The notes under the pieces were generated by a model, which made no database searches, was not told the DNA's origin, and saw only the letters and a list, made by a program, of their open reading frames with translations. Shown piece by piece: positions 1 to 9,296 of a stretch of 64,000 nt of DNA. Each line of letters opens with the position of its first letter. Position 1 is the first letter of the stretch. The position numbers were made by a program, and so were the translations under genes. Source of the stretch: Bradyrhizobium sp. CB2312 (GTDB taxonomy: Bacteria > Pseudomonadota > Alphaproteobacteria > Rhizobiales > Xanthobacteraceae); contig NZ_CP121668.1 of the NCBI RefSeq assembly GCF_029714425.1, positions 2,067,501 through 2,131,500 on the forward strand, in the 5' to 3' direction.

Positions 1-999
1 ACGTCGGTCCAGAACATCAATCAGCTGCTCTCCCAGTTCGGGACCGTGAACACCGCGATCGTGAAGGGCACGATCTCCGGCGACGACGTCACCGACTATC
101 TCGACCAGCGCGACAGCATCGTCGCGCAGCTGTCGCAGGAGCTCGGCGTCACCATGTCGCTCCGCCCCAACGGCGACGCGGCGCTCTACACCGACAGCGG
201 TGTGGTGCTGTTCGACAAGACGGCCCGAACGGTCAGCTTCGCGGCGACCAACATCTATGCGCCCGGCACCACTGGCAACGCGGTGGTCATCGACGGCGTC
301 CCGGTAACCGGTGCCAATTCGGTGATGCCGCTGAAGTCGGGCAAGCTCGCGGGCCTCGCCCAGCTGCGTGACAAAGACACCGTCACCTATCAGAGCCAGC
401 TCGACGAAATCGCGCGCGGCCTGATCAATACCTTCAGGGAGAGCGATCAGACCGCCGCGGCGCTGCCCGACGTTCCTGGTCTCTTCACCTATCCCGGCGC
501 GCCGGCGATGCCTGCGAGCGCCACCGTCTCGGTCGGCCTGGCCGGCCTGATCAGCGTCGCGGCGTCGGTCGACCCGGCCAAGGGCGGCAACCCGAATCTG
601 CTGCGCGATGGCGCGATCAGCGGCAACGTCGCATACCGATACAACACCGCAGGCAACGGCGGCTACTCGGCCCGGCTGCAGCAGCTCATCGGCGGCATGG
701 ATGCCGCGCAGCCGTTCGATGCAACCACGCAAGGCAAGCCGAACGGCAGCCTGATCGACTTCGCATCGTCGTCGACCAGCTGGATCGAAAACCAGCGCAA
801 GACCGCGGACGCCAACGTCAGCTACCAGAAGACGCTGCTCGACCGCAGCACCGCGGCGCTGTCGAACGTCAGCGGCGTCAACATGGACGACGAGATGTCC
901 TTGATGCTCCAGGTCGAGCGCACCTATTCGGCGTCGTCGAAGATCATCTCGACCGTCGACCAAATGCTGCAGAGCCTGCTGGCTGCCGTGGGGAAATAA
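1..999 (+). CDS. flgK: Flagellar hook-associated protein 1 (FlgK), C-terminal part, 5' truncated by window edge
   Basis: FlgK forms the first hook-filament junction ring outside the cell. The frame is open from base 1, so the true start lies upstream; an internal GTG at 46 is not the start. The visible part (about 332 residues) contains the FlgK-typical segment with YLDQRDSIVAQLSQELG, followed by a variable middle. It ends in the conserved D1-forming helix with NVSGVNMDDEMSLMLQVE and a heptad-rich tail. It lies 3 bases upstream of flgL, the usual flgK-flgL order. Family assignment is secure; only the N-terminus is unseen. Confidence 0.95.
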   Translation, partial: TSVQNINQLLSQFGTVNTAIVKGTISGDDVTDYLDQRDSIVAQLSQELGVTMSLRPNGDAALYTDSGVVLFDKTARTVSFAATNIYAPGTTGNAVVIDGVPVTGANSVMPLKSGKLAGLAQLRDKDTVTYQSQLDEIARGLINTFRESDQTAAALPDVPGLFTYPGAPAMPASATVSVGLAGLISVAASVDPAKGGNPNLLRDGAISGNVAYRYNTAGNGGYSARLQQLIGGMDAAQPFDATTQGKPNGSLIDFASSSTSWIENQRKTADANVSYQKTLLDRSTAALSNVSGVNMDDEMSLMLQVERTYSASSKIISTVDQMLQSLLAAVGK

Positions 1000-1002
1000 G
1001 CC

Positions 1003-2049
1003 ATGATGAGCGCGAACTACATCTCGACCTTGATGCTATCGTCGTCATTGAGGTCGTCGATCACGAACAACCAGTCCCTGCTCAGCAAGGCGTCGAAGGA
1101 GGCGACCACCGGCCGCTTTTACGATGTCGGCCTCGAGCTCGGGGCCACGACGGGAGGCGACCTCACCCTGCGTGCCGACCTCAGCTTCGCCGATCAGCTT
1201 GTCGACACCAACGGGCTTGTCGCGGGACGCCTCGACGTGACGCAGAATCGGATCACCCAGCTCAACACGACCGCAACGTCCTTCCTCAAGGATCTGATCG
1301 CGGCCCGCAGCACCGACGGCGGCGGACGGATCATCCTGCCGCCTGCGTCCTCCAACCTGCAGGACCTGATCGGCGCGCTGAACGTCTCCTATAACGGTTC
1401 GTTCCTGTTCTCAGGCATCAACACGCAGAACCAGCCGGTGACACCCTACGCCGCCGGCTCCGCGAGCAAGAACCGGGTCGACGCCGATTTCTCTACGTTC
1501 TTCGGCTTCTCGCAATCCTCGCCCAACGTGAAGAACATAACGCCGGCCCAGATGCAGACCTTCCTCAACACCACCTTCGATGCCGAGTTCGCGAGCCCGG
1601 CCTGGAACACCAACTGGTCGTCGGCCACCGACCAGGTCATGCAAAGCCGTATCTCCACGACCGAGATCGCCGATACGTCGGTCAGCGCCAATCAACCCGC
1701 CTTCCGCATGCTCGCCGAGGCCTACACCATGATGGCCGATCTCGGGAACGCGAACCTGGATCAGTCGACGTTCCAGGTCGTCGTGGACAAGGCGATCGGC
1801 CTCGTCGGGAACGCCATCACCGGCCTCGCTACGCTCGGCGGCGATGTCGGCACGGTCCAGCAGCGGCTCACCTCCGCAACCGACAAGCTCAAGACGCAGC
1901 AGGACATTCTGAACAATCAGATCGTCGGTATGGAGAAGGTCGATCCGGCCGAAGCCTCGGTGCGCGTCAACACCTTGCAGACCCAGATCCAGACGGCGCT
2001 CGCGCTGACGTCGCAGCTCCAGAAGATCAGCCTCCTCAACTATCTCTGA
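1003..2049 (+). CDS. flgL: Flagellar hook-associated protein 3 (FlgL)
   Basis: FlgL is the second hook-filament junction protein and a flagellin relative. The 348-residue product starts MMSANYISTLMLSSSLRSSI, a flagellin-like amphipathic N-terminal helix. It ends with a matching C-terminal helical region (residues about 290-348) ending in LQKISLLNYL. These two helical ends flank a variable central domain, as in FlgL. The ATG follows the flgK stop by 3 bases and a second ATG sits one codon later, so the start is uncertain by one residue. The gene is transcribed with flgK and the flaF-flbT pair. Confidence 0.93.
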   Translation: MMSANYISTLMLSSSLRSSITNNQSLLSKASKEATTGRFYDVGLELGATTGGDLTLRADLSFADQLVDTNGLVAGRLDVTQNRITQLNTTATSFLKDLIAARSTDGGGRIILPPASSNLQDLIGALNVSYNGSFLFSGINTQNQPVTPYAAGSASKNRVDADFSTFFGFSQSSPNVKNITPAQMQTFLNTTFDAEFASPAWNTNWSSATDQVMQSRISTTEIADTSVSANQPAFRMLAEAYTMMADLGNANLDQSTFQVVVDKAIGLVGNAITGLATLGGDVGTVQQRLTSATDKLKTQQDILNNQIVGMEKVDPAEASVRVNTLQTQIQTALALTSQLQKISLLNYL

Positions 2050-2104
2050 GCCAAGGCTCGTAACCTTTGTCTTGTTCGTCGATTTCCTGCGCAGTGTGGT
2101 CCTG

Positions 2105-2449
2105 ATGACGTTTGAAGCCTATGAATCGGTCGTCGATGATAGCGGCTATGAGGCGAGGGGCCGCGAGCGCCAGGCGCTCAGCCTCGGCATCGACCGCCTG
2201 GAGCGCCTCCAGAAGGGACGCGCCAGTTTCGAGGATCAGGTCCAGAGCCTGCTCTACGTGCGGCGGCTGTGGGCGATCTTCATCGAGGATCTCGCGCATC
2301 CGGAGAACGGGCTTCCCGAGAAGCTGCGGGCCGACATCATCTCGATCGGTCTGTGGGTCGTCAAGGAAGCCGACCGCCTTCGCGAGGAAAAGTCGGACGA
2401 CGTGACGCAGCTCATCGAAATCAACCGCATGATCCGAGACGCGCTTTAA
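2105..2449 (+). CDS. flaF: Flagellar biosynthesis regulatory protein FlaF
   Basis: FlaF is a small cytoplasmic alphaproteobacterial protein that promotes flagellin synthesis and secretion, opposing FlbT. The product is 114 residues, the usual family length. It contains YEARGRERQALSLGIDRLER and the conserved segment with LWAIFIEDLAHPENGLPE and LRADIISIGLWV. I chose ATG 2105 over an upstream in-frame TTG at 2072 because the protein then begins MTFEAYESVV, a normal FlaF N-terminus. Its TAA shares one base with the flbT ATG (TAATG), implying translational coupling. Confidence 0.93.
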   Translation: MTFEAYESVVDDSGYEARGRERQALSLGIDRLERLQKGRASFEDQVQSLLYVRRLWAIFIEDLAHPENGLPEKLRADIISIGLWVVKEADRLREEKSDDVTQLIEINRMIRDAL

Positions 2450-2853
2450 TGAAGATCTCCTTGCGGGCGGGCGAACGGATCTACATCAACGGCGCGGTTC
2501 TGCGTGTGGACCGCAAGGTCTCGGTCGAGCTCGTCAACGACGTGATGTTCCTGCTCGAAGGGCAGGTCATGCAGGCCTCCGACGCCACCACGGCGATGCG
2601 CCAGCTCTATTTCATCGTCCAACTCATGCTGATGAACCCGACCGACGTCCGCGATGCTTCGACGCTCTATCAGCAGCACCACGCGGCCCTGGTCGCGGTG
2701 TGCGAAAGCCGCGAGATGCTGGAGGGACTTGCCGCGGTCGACGAGCTGGTCGAGGCGACCCGTTATTTCGAGGCGCTCAAGCGAATTCGGGCGCTGTTCC
2801 CGGTGGAGCAAGCCATCCTGGCCGGCGCCGCCGCCCCATTCGAGGCTGCCTGA
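2449..2853 (+). CDS. flbT: Flagellin mRNA regulator FlbT
   Basis: FlbT is an alphaproteobacterial post-transcriptional regulator that acts on the flagellin mRNA leader. In Caulobacter it destabilises the mRNA; in Bradyrhizobium lateral flagella FlbT has been reported as a positive factor. The 134-residue product starts MKISLRAGERIYINGAVLRV and contains the conserved NDVMFLLEGQVMQ and ATTAMRQLYFIVQLMLMNP segments. Its ATG overlaps the flaF stop by one base. Function here (repressor or activator) cannot be decided from sequence. Confidence 0.95.
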   Translation: MKISLRAGERIYINGAVLRVDRKVSVELVNDVMFLLEGQVMQASDATTAMRQLYFIVQLMLMNPTDVRDASTLYQQHHAALVAVCESREMLEGLAAVDELVEATRYFEALKRIRALFPVEQAILAGAAAPFEAA

Positions 2854-2868
2854 CAGCGGAGAGGCAAC

Positions 2869-3291
2869 ATGAACGTCCCCAGCGCGACCGACAGCACCAG
2901 CAAGTCGTCCGATACGAACAACTCGACCCAGTCCACGTCGAAGACCGGCGTCGACTACAACACGTTTCTTCAGCTTCTCGTCGCCGAGATGAAGAACCAG
3001 GATCCGACCAATCCAATGGACACGTCGCAATATATGAGCCAGTTCGCCCAGCTCTCGACGGTCGAGCAGGCCATGCAGACCAATAACAAGCTGGATGCGC
3101 TGCTGTCCTCGCAGTCGCTGTCGCAGGCGGATGGGCTGATCGGAAAGAAGGTCACCTTCACCGACTCGACCGGCGCGTCCTTCAGCGGCAAGGTCGCATC
3201 GATCTCCATCAACACCAACGGTTCCGTCGCGACCCTCGAGGACGGCACGAAAGTCGCCGTCGGGCCCGGGCTCACGATCAGCCAGTCATGA
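2869..3291 (+). CDS. flgD: Flagellar hook assembly scaffold FlgD (short form)
   Basis: FlgD caps the growing hook and is discarded when the hook is complete. The 140-residue product has a Ser/Thr/Asn-rich export leader and the family signature DYNTFLQLLVAEMKNQDPTN, followed by SQYMSQFAQLSTVEQAMQ. After that comes a short beta-rich stretch (residues about 97-135). It lacks the larger Ig-like/tudor C-terminal domains of enteric FlgD (about 230 residues), as in other rhizobial short forms. A GAGG ribosome site lies just before the ATG. It overlaps fliQ by four bases (ATGA). Confidence 0.92.
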   Translation: MNVPSATDSTSKSSDTNNSTQSTSKTGVDYNTFLQLLVAEMKNQDPTNPMDTSQYMSQFAQLSTVEQAMQTNNKLDALLSSQSLSQADGLIGKKVTFTDSTGASFSGKVASISINTNGSVATLEDGTKVAVGPGLTISQS

Positions 3292-3554
3292 ACGAGCGCG
3301 ACGCCCTCGACATCGTCCAGGCGGCGATCTGGACCATCATCGTTGCCTCCGGCCCCGCGGTCGGGGCCGCAATGCTGGTCGGCACCGCCATCGCGCTGCT
3401 GCAGGCGCTGACCCAGATCCAGGAGGCGACGCTGACCTTCGTTCCGAAGATCATCGTCCTTCTCGTGGTCGTCGCCGTCTCCGGCTCCTTCATCGGCGCT
3501 CATCTCTCCACTTTCACCGAGATGGTCTATTCGCATATCGAGCGCGGCTTCTGA
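3288..3554 (+). CDS. fliQ: Flagellar export apparatus membrane protein FliQ
   Basis: FliQ is a small two-helix subunit of the FliP-FliQ-FliR export gate at the base of the flagellar secretion system. The 88-residue product has two hydrophobic helices (residues about 15-38 and 51-72) separated by the conserved loop ALTQIQEATLTFVPKI. Length and topology match FliQ. It starts inside the flgD stop (ATGA overlap). Its stop codon lies in the loop of a GC-rich hairpin before flhA. Confidence 0.95.
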   Translation: MNERDALDIVQAAIWTIIVASGPAVGAAMLVGTAIALLQALTQIQEATLTFVPKIIVLLVVVAVSGSFIGAHLSTFTEMVYSHIERGF

Positions 3555-3561
3555 GCCGCGC
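3542..3561 (+). promoter_or_regulatory. GC-rich hairpin between fliQ and flhA
   Basis: GCGCGGC (3542-3548) pairs perfectly with GCCGCGC (3555-3561) around a six-base loop that contains the fliQ stop codon. No U-run follows, so it is not a classic terminator. It could attenuate or stabilise the mRNA between fliQ and flhA, which are 77 bases apart in an otherwise tightly packed operon. Confidence 0.35.
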
Positions 3562-3631
3562 GGCCGTCGGCCACCACCCTCGCGTAAGCTTTGCGCGGCA
3601 GATTACCGGGCGGACCCTCTGCCGGTGACCC

Positions 3632-5713
3632 ATGGCCGATACGTTAGCTGCTAGCCTGCCCAGCCCGCGCCGATTCGGGGCGGACGCCTTCTTCGCGGGC
3701 GGCATCGTGACCATGCTCACGATCCTGTTCCTGCCGATCCCGCCGATCCTGATCGATCTCGGACTTGCCTTCTCGATCGCGCTGTCGGCGCTGATCCTGA
3801 TGGTCGCGCTGTGGATCCAGCGGCCGCTCGATTTCTCCGCCTTCCCGACCGTGCTGCTGATCGCGACGATCCTGCGGCTGGCGCTCAACGTCGCGACGAC
3901 CCGCCTGATCCTGTCGCGCGGCGGGGAGGGCGAGCAGGCCGCGGGCTACGTCGTCGCGGGCTTCTCGAAATTCGTCATGGGCGGCGACTTCGTCATCGGC
4001 CTGATCATCTTCGCGATCCTGGTGACGGTGAACTTCGTGGTGATCACCAAGGGTGCGACGCGTATCGCCGAAGTCGGCGCCCGTTTCACCCTGGATGCTA
4101 TCCCCGGCAAGCAGATGGCGATCGACGCCGACCTGTCGGCCGGTCTGATCGACGACAAGGAGGCCCAGCGCCGGCGCCGCGAGCTCGAGGAGGAAAGCGC
4201 GTTCTTCGGTGCCATGGACGGTGCCTCGAAGTTCGTCCGCGGCGACGCCATCGCCGGCCTGCTCATCACTGCGATCAATATTTTCGGCGGCATCGTCATC
4301 GGCGTCACCCATCACGGCCTGACCCTGTCGCGTGCCGCCGACGTCTACACCAAGCTCTCCGTCGGCGACGGTCTGGTGTCGCAGATGCCGGCGCTAATCG
4401 TGTCGCTGTCGGCCGGCCTTCTCGTCTCCAAGGGCGGCACCAGGGGATCGGCGGAGCAGGCGGTGCTGCGGCAGCTCGGCGGCTATCCCCGCGCCGTGTG
4501 GGCCGCTGCGTTGATGATGTTCGTGCTGGCACTGATGCCGGGCCTGCCGATGGCGCCCTTCCTGCTGCTCGGCGGCGTCATGGCTTTCGTCGGCTACTCA
4601 CTGCCGAAGCGGCAGGCGGCGCTCAAGCAGAAGGAAGACGCGCGCAAGGCCGACGAACGCGCCCAGGCCGAGGCCAAGGAATCCGTCAAGGAATCGCTCA
4701 AGACCGCCGAGATCGAGCTGGCGCTCGGCGGCCACCTTTCGGTTCATCTGCTGGGCGCGCGCACCGAGCTCGCTCACCGTGTGGCCAAGATCCGCAAGAA
4801 ATTCGCCAAGCAGTACGGCTTCGTCATTCCCGAGATCAAGCTCACCGACAATCTGTCGATCGATCCCAAGGGATACCAGATCCGGATTCACGACACGCGC
4901 GTTGCGCATGGCGAGCTCAGGCTCGGCGAGGTGCTGGTGCTGGTCGACAAGGACGGCAAGCCCGACGTGCCCGGCGAAGAGGTGATCGAGCCCGCCTTCG
5001 GCATGAAGGCGCTGTGGGTGACGGAGGCCTTCACCGACGAAGTCAAGCGCCAGGGCTGCAAGCCGGTCGACAATCTCTCGGTGCTGCTCACGCATTTGAG
5101 CGAAGTGATCCGGGCGAATCTCGCCCAGCTGCTGTCCTACAAGGACATGCGCGCGCTGCTCGATCGGCTCGATCCCGAATACAAGCGTCTGGTCGAGGAT
5201 CTCTGCCCGTCGCAGATCTCCTATTCGGGCCTGCTGGCGATCCTCAAGATCCTGCTGGCCGAACGCGTGTCGATCCGCAACCTCCATCTGATCCTCGAAG
5301 CCATCGCCGAGATCGCGCCCCATGTGCGGCGCTCCGAGCAGGTCGCCGAGCACGTGCGCACGCGTCTGGCGCAGCAGATCTGCGGCGACCTCTCCGACAA
5401 CGGCGTGCTCAACGTGGTCCGCCTCGGCAATCGCTGGGATCTCGCCTTCCACCAGAGCCTGAAGCGCGACGCCAAGGGCGACGTGGTCGAGTTCGACGCC
5501 GATCCCCGCCTGATCGAGCAGTTCGCGACGGAGGCCAGCACGGCGATCCGCAAGTTCACCGAGAGCGGCACCAGCGTGGTGCTGGCAGTGACCCCCGAAG
5601 CCCGTCCCTATGTCCGGATGATCCTGGAGCGGGTGTTCCCGACGCTGCCGATCCTGTCGCATGTCGAGGTCGCGCGCTGCGCCGAGATCCGCGCGCTCGC
5701 AGCCATATCGTGA
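3632..5713 (+). CDS. flhA: Flagellar type III export protein FlhA
   Basis: FlhA forms the nonameric ring of the flagellar export gate and docks chaperone-substrate complexes. The 693-residue product is full length. The N-terminal half has about eight membrane helices and the FHIPEP-family signature region around [17 protein letters not shown] linker loop contains [18 protein letters not shown]. The C-terminal half (from about residue 355) is the soluble docking domain. The ATG at 3632 lacks a strong ribosome site. Its stop overlaps the GTG start of fliR. Confidence 0.97.
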   Translation: MADTLAASLPSPRRFGADAFFAGGIVTMLTILFLPIPPILIDLGLAFSIALSALILMVALWIQRPLDFSAFPTVLLIATILRLALNVATTRLILSRGGEGEQAAGYVVAGFSKFVMGGDFVIGLIIFAILVTVNFVVITKGATRIAEVGARFTLDAIPGKQMAIDADLSAGLIDDKEAQRRRRELEEESAFFGAMDGASKFVRGDAIAGLLITAINIFGGIVIGVTHHGLTLSRAADVYTKLSVGDGLVSQMPALIVSLSAGLLVSKGGTRGSAEQAVLRQLGGYPRAVWAAALMMFVLALMPGLPMAPFLLLGGVMAFVGYSLPKRQAALKQKEDARKADERAQAEAKESVKESLKTAEIELALGGHLSVHLLGARTELAHRVAKIRKKFAKQYGFVIPEIKLTDNLSIDPKGYQIRIHDTRVAHGELRLGEVLVLVDKDGKPDVPGEEVIEPAFGMKALWVTEAFTDEVKRQGCKPVDNLSVLLTHLSEVIRANLAQLLSYKDMRALLDRLDPEYKRLVEDLCPSQISYSGLLAILKILLAERVSIRNLHLILEAIAEIAPHVRRSEQVAEHVRTRLAQQICGDLSDNGVLNVVRLGNRWDLAFHQSLKRDAKGDVVEFDADPRLIEQFATEASTAIRKFTESGTSVVLAVTPEARPYVRMILERVFPTLPILSHVEVARCAEIRALAAIS

Positions 5714-6462
5714 TCAGCGGCCTTGCCGACAGCGTGCTGGTCACGTTCATCGTGTTCTGCCGCATCGGCGCCTGCCTGATGTTCGTGCCCGGCTACTCCA
5801 GCGTCAACGTCCCGGCCCAGGTCCGCCTGTTCATCGCGCTCGTGACGACGTTTGCGCTGGCGCCGATCCTGATCGCGGTCCTGAAACCGCTCACAGAGAA
5901 TGCGGCGCCGCTGACGCTGGCACTGCTGATCGGCTCCGAGATCCTGGTCGGCAGCGTCATCGGCCTCGGCGGGCGCGTGTTCTTCCTGGCGCTCCAGACC
6001 ATGGCAACCGTGATGGCGAGTGCGATCGGGCTCAGCAACATCCCGGGCACGCCGATAGGCGACACCGATCCGGCGCCCGCTTTGGTGCCGCTGATCATGG
6101 CGTCCGTCACCACGCTCTTCTTCATGACCGATCAGCATTGGCAGGTCCTGCGCGGGCTGATGAACTCCTACGACGTCTGGCATCCCGGCAGCAGGCTCGG
6201 CGGCAGCATGGCGCTGGACCAGCTGGTCGGTCGTCTGTCGGAAGCGTTCGTGCTGACGTTGCGGATCACGAGCCCCTTCATCGTCTACTCGGTCATCGTC
6301 AACCTCGCGGTCGGCTTCATCAACAAACTGACGCCGGCAATTCCGGTCTATTTCATCTCGGTGCCCTTCGTGCTGTTCGGCGGCTTCCTGCTGCTCTACC
6401 TCACCAGCGACGAGTTGATGACGCAATTCATGCTCGGCGTCTCGTCGTGGCTGGCGGAGTGA
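5710..6462 (+). CDS. fliR: Flagellar export apparatus membrane protein FliR
   Basis: FliR completes the FliPQR export gate. The 250-residue product has five to six hydrophobic segments and the FliR-typical motif [20 protein letters not shown], plus a C-terminal region with [23 protein letters not shown] at 5710 is chosen because it overlaps the flhA TGA by three bases and gives a normal-length FliR. The same frame stays open far upstream, but that part is only an antisense-like shadow across flhA. Confidence 0.95.
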   Translation: MISGLADSVLVTFIVFCRIGACLMFVPGYSSVNVPAQVRLFIALVTTFALAPILIAVLKPLTENAAPLTLALLIGSEILVGSVIGLGGRVFFLALQTMATVMASAIGLSNIPGTPIGDTDPAPALVPLIMASVTTLFFMTDQHWQVLRGLMNSYDVWHPGSRLGGSMALDQLVGRLSEAFVLTLRITSPFIVYSVIVNLAVGFINKLTPAIPVYFISVPFVLFGGFLLLYLTSDELMTQFMLGVSSWLAE

Positions 6463-6468
6463 TCGGTC

Positions 6469-6888
6469 ATGAGGTCGCGCGCGGACAAGCTCGCTCGGTT
6501 GGTCTCCCTCGTGAAGCTCCAGCTCCGGCTGTCCGAATGGCAGCTTGCGCATCTACGGCAGCAGGAGAAAAGCTTGCAGGATGAGCAGGAATGGCTGGTC
6601 GGAGCCTTGAACGAGGGAAAGCCGCCGGCGGGTTCGTCGAGCGAGTCGATCGCGCGACGGCTCAACAGGACCAGCGTCGGTGCGCGCGCGGTTCAGGCGC
6701 ATGCATTGCAGCAGCTCGACCGGGTCCGCGCCGAGAGCCGCCGCGTGAAGCAGTTCGAGGAAGTCGCCAAGGCGGCGCTCGCTGACAAGCTTCGAGAGGC
6801 CGAAAAGCGCTCGCTCGAGGAGATCGCAGGAACAAGCCTCACCGTGCGCGAGTGGACGCCACGGCCAGCCAGCCGGAACAAGACATGA
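6469..6888 (+). CDS. Coiled-coil protein of the flagellar operon, FliJ-like candidate
   Basis: The 139-residue product is almost entirely charged and helical, with heptad patterns at residues about 12-50 and 70-118, and has no membrane segment or signal peptide. Size, position next to fliR and coiled-coil character fit FliJ, the cytoplasmic export chaperone that couples ATPase and gate. Sequence similarity is too weak to name it firmly. A GGAG ribosome site precedes ATG 6469. Its stop overlaps the start of the next gene (ATGA). Confidence 0.6.
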   Translation: MRSRADKLARLVSLVKLQLRLSEWQLAHLRQQEKSLQDEQEWLVGALNEGKPPAGSSSESIARRLNRTSVGARAVQAHALQQLDRVRAESRRVKQFEEVAKAALADKLREAEKRSLEEIAGTSLTVREWTPRPASRNKT

Positions 6889-7364
6889 TCGTGACAGCGA
6901 CGCCCGACCTCGTTCTCGACGTTCTCGATGCTGCCGATCCCGTGACACAGCGCGCAGCGGCCGCGAAGCTCGATGCGCTGAAATCATCCGACGCAGATTT
7001 CGCCGCCACGATGGACGCGGAGGTCGGCAAGGCCAGGACGGCGACAGCCGATCAAGCCGCGAAGGCCGCTGAAACGCAGTCGACTGCCGTGAACGGGGCG
7101 CCGGTGCAGGTCATCAAGGCGCCGGCCTCCGGCGAGGTCTACCGGAAGTTCGAAGCCTTTATCCTCCAGACCTTCGTCGAGACGATGTTGCCGAAAGAGT
7201 CGGAGCAGGTCTTCGGCAAAGGCACGGCCGGCGGCGTCTGGAAGTCGATGCTGGCGGAGCAGCTCGGTAACCAGCTGGCCAAGGGCAAGGGCATCGGCAT
7301 TGCGAAGCAGCTCGCCGCTGCGAATCCGGCCGCAGCGAACATTACGGGGAAGGCCGGATCATGA
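6885..7364 (+). CDS. FlgJ-like rod-binding domain protein without muramidase domain
   Basis: The C-terminal half (residues about 75-130) carries the rod-binding (FlgJ N-terminal) signature YRKFEAFILQTFVETMLPKE followed by GKGTAGGVWKSMLAEQLGNQ. This domain caps the growing flagellar rod in the periplasm. There is no glucosaminidase/muramidase domain, so another enzyme must open the peptidoglycan. I chose ATG 6885 over GTG 6852 because it overlaps the previous stop (ATGA). The N-terminal third is Ala/Asp-rich and probably disordered. Confidence 0.8.
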   Translation: MIVTATPDLVLDVLDAADPVTQRAAAAKLDALKSSDADFAATMDAEVGKARTATADQAAKAAETQSTAVNGAPVQVIKAPASGEVYRKFEAFILQTFVETMLPKESEQVFGKGTAGGVWKSMLAEQLGNQLAKGKGIGIAKQLAAANPAAANITGKAGS

Positions 7365-7403
7365 TCCGGGAATGGGTGACAGACGTTGAGGGGTGAATTT
7401 CCT

Positions 7404-7916
7404 ATGCAGGCACAAGAAAGCGCGGCGGCCCTGGTGATGGAGCAGCCGGTCGCGGACACCGAGGCGATTACGATGGAAGCGGCAACAGGCGGCGCGCAGC
7501 TGCCCGTGCTATTGCCGAATGCCGGCGGCGCGGCGGTGGTTGACGGCATCGACGCGGCGAGATCGGACGAGGTGCGCGGCCTGCTGGCGGCGATCCGCCG
7601 GCTCGAGAGCATCGTCGAGGAGGAGACGATTGCGCTCACGACGCGCAAGAAGATCGATTTCGACGACTTCAGCGCTCGCAAGAGCCGGAGTATGCTCGAA
7701 TTCGTCCGCCTGATGCGGGCACGAATGCATCTCGGCGCCGAGGCCGTGATCACCGAAGAGATTCAGCGGTTGCGCGAGAAGCTCGAGCGGAATCGCTCGG
7801 TCCTCGAAATGCATTACGAAGCGGTGCGCGAGGTCGCGTCGATCATCGTCAAGGCGATCAAGGACGCCGAGTCGGACGGCACCTATACCGGTCGCGCAGC
7901 GCAGGACGGAAAATGA
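7404..7916 (+). CDS. Putative flagellar export chaperone, FlgN-like
   Basis: The 170-residue product has a low-complexity N-terminal 50 residues. A helical region follows (RLESIVEEETIALTTRKKID, then FSARKSRSMLEFVRLMRAR), resembling the FlgN pattern of a helix pair with Leu heptads. FlgN chaperones FlgK and FlgL, which are encoded in the same operon. The ATG at 7404 has a GAGGGG ribosome site; an in-frame TTG at 7386 is less likely. Its stop overlaps the next start. The assignment rests on helical pattern and context. Confidence 0.55.
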   Translation: MQAQESAAALVMEQPVADTEAITMEAATGGAQLPVLLPNAGGAAVVDGIDAARSDEVRGLLAAIRRLESIVEEETIALTTRKKIDFDDFSARKSRSMLEFVRLMRARMHLGAEAVITEEIQRLREKLERNRSVLEMHYEAVREVASIIVKAIKDAESDGTYTGRAAQDGK

Positions 7917-8371
7917 TCAGACTCGTGCTGGCCGGCCTCTGGGTCTGCATCCTCACCGCGGGCACGAGCTATGCCGTGGCCTATTGGAAGGAAAACGGCA
8001 GCCTGTTGCCGGCGAAGGACGAGTATCTCGATGGGCTGCAATACCAGAAGACGCGGGCGCTGAGCGTGCCGATGATCGAGGGTGGCAGCGTGCAGGGCTA
8101 CATCGTGGCGCGCTTCGTCTACACCATCGAGGCGCGGACCATGCACCAGCTCAACGTTCCGCCGGAGCCGTTCGTCGTCGACGAGGCTTTCCGCAGGATC
8201 TACGCCGACGACCGTCTCGATTTCAGGAAGCTCGCCCGTTACGATCTCTCGATCCTGACGACGGCGATCAAGCAGCGCGTCAACGAGCGGATGCAGGCCG
8301 ACGTCGTCCAGGACGTCCTGGTCGAGGACTTCAACTACGTTTCGAAGGAAGAATTCCAGTCGAAGCCGTAG
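7913..8371 (+). CDS. Single-pass membrane protein ending the flagellar operon
   Basis: The 152-residue product has one N-terminal hydrophobic helix (residues about 3-24) and a periplasmic domain of about 125 residues with mixed alpha/beta character. A membrane anchor plus a small periplasmic domain is reminiscent of FliL, the stator-associated basal-body protein, but I do not see a convincing FliL sequence match. The start overlaps the previous stop (ATGA) and the gene is followed by a strong hairpin, so it is the last gene of the operon. Confidence 0.7.
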   Translation: MIRLVLAGLWVCILTAGTSYAVAYWKENGSLLPAKDEYLDGLQYQKTRALSVPMIEGGSVQGYIVARFVYTIEARTMHQLNVPPEPFVVDEAFRRIYADDRLDFRKLARYDLSILTTAIKQRVNERMQADVVQDVLVEDFNYVSKEEFQSKP

Positions 8372-8454
8372 GCGTCGCAGGACAAGCGTGAGGCGGCTCT
8401 CTGGCTGCACCGCGCTGCGTGGCCTGACTCCAGCTGATCTCAGCCCGTGAAAGC

Positions 8455-8494
8455 ACAACGGCCTCTGCGAAGGATGCTCCGCAGAGGCCGTTGT
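8455..8494. terminator. Bidirectional terminator between flagellar operon and ftcR
   Basis: A perfect 15-bp inverted repeat pairs ACAACGGCCTCTGCG (8455-8469) with its complement at 8480-8494 around a 10-base loop. It sits between convergent genes. It is followed by a short T-rich run on the + strand (TTGTCGGTTT) and preceded by A-rich sequence, so it can stop transcription from both sides. Confidence 0.75.
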
Positions 8495-8519
8495 CGGTTT
8501 CGCAGCAGCGCCGGCCGTC

Positions 8520-9296
8520 TCAGTTTCCGGCGGGGTATGCCGCAGCGGCCGGGGCGGCGTGCGCCGTGTTCAGGAGGATGCCGACCTCGTCGAGCTCCTG
8601 CATCGGCACGTCGATGGTCTCGCCGGCCGGGATGTTGAGGCGGTACCCGACGTAGCGCCGGGCCACGATCGCATCGAAGCCGAGGCGGTCGCGAAGCTTC
8701 TTGCGCAGCTTGCTGACGTGGCTCTCGATCACGCTCTCGTCGAAGGTCGACTCGAAGATGCCGTAGACCGCGTTGAAGATCTGCGTCTTGGTGATCCACT
8801 TGCCGTGGTTGGCGACCATATATTCGAGAATGCGCAGTTCGCGGCGGGGCAGGGTGAGGGCGTGGCCCGCGATCTCGGGGTCACGTCCGTTAAAGAAGAC
8901 CTGGATCCGGCTCTCGCAAGGTCTCGGCAGGTCACCAACCCGGCGGCGTGCGATCGCGGCCGTACGGGCGAGGATCTCGCGCAGGTGTATGGGCACGTGC
9001 ACGACGTCGTCGACGCCCGATTCGAACAGCTCCAGCGTGTTCTTGAGCATCTTCTGGCCGCTCATGGCGATGATGGGAGCCGAGGAGCGCTTGCGCATCG
9101 CCCGCGGCAGGCTTCCGCGGGCATCGCAATCCCCGAGCAGGAAGGCATCGACCGCTGCCAGATCCGATTCACTCGCAGATTGCAGCCAGTCCCAGAATTC
9201 TCCGGAGGAGAATCCGATCGACGATACACCTTCGCGAACGAGCCCTCCAACGTAGCTGTTCGTGACGCTCTCGCGATCATCAACGATAATATACAT
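8520..9296 (-). CDS. ftcR: Flagellar transcriptional regulator FtcR (LafR/Rem type response regulator)
   Basis: The 258-residue protein has a degenerate receiver domain (residues 1-110, starting MYIIVDDRESVTNSYVGGLV) and an OmpR/PhoB-type winged helix. The wing contains RRELRILEYMVANHGKWITK and ESHVSKLRKKLRDRLGF. This architecture is that of FtcR of Brucella, Rem of Sinorhizobium and LafR of Bradyrhizobium, which activate flagellar genes. Key receiver residues are poorly conserved, so phosphorylation may not be needed. I used ATG 9296; the frame continues 47 codons further upstream without family similarity. It is convergent to the flagellar operon it probably controls. Confidence 0.88.
   Translation of the reverse strand: MYIIVDDRESVTNSYVGGLVREGVSSIGFSSGEFWDWLQSASESDLAAVDAFLLGDCDARGSLPRAMRKRSSAPIIAMSGQKMLKNTLELFESGVDDVVHVPIHLREILARTAAIARRRVGDLPRPCESRIQVFFNGRDPEIAGHALTLPRRELRILEYMVANHGKWITKTQIFNAVYGIFESTFDESVIESHVSKLRKKLRDRLGFDAIVARRYVGYRLNIPAGETIDVPMQELDEVGILLNTAHAAPAAAAYPAGN

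Noticed and set aside
4598..5662. Long open frame antisense to flhA (about 350 codons)
   Set aside because: It mirrors flhA codons, has an Asp/His/Gln/Arg-rich composition typical of high-GC antisense shadows, and no recognisable domain.
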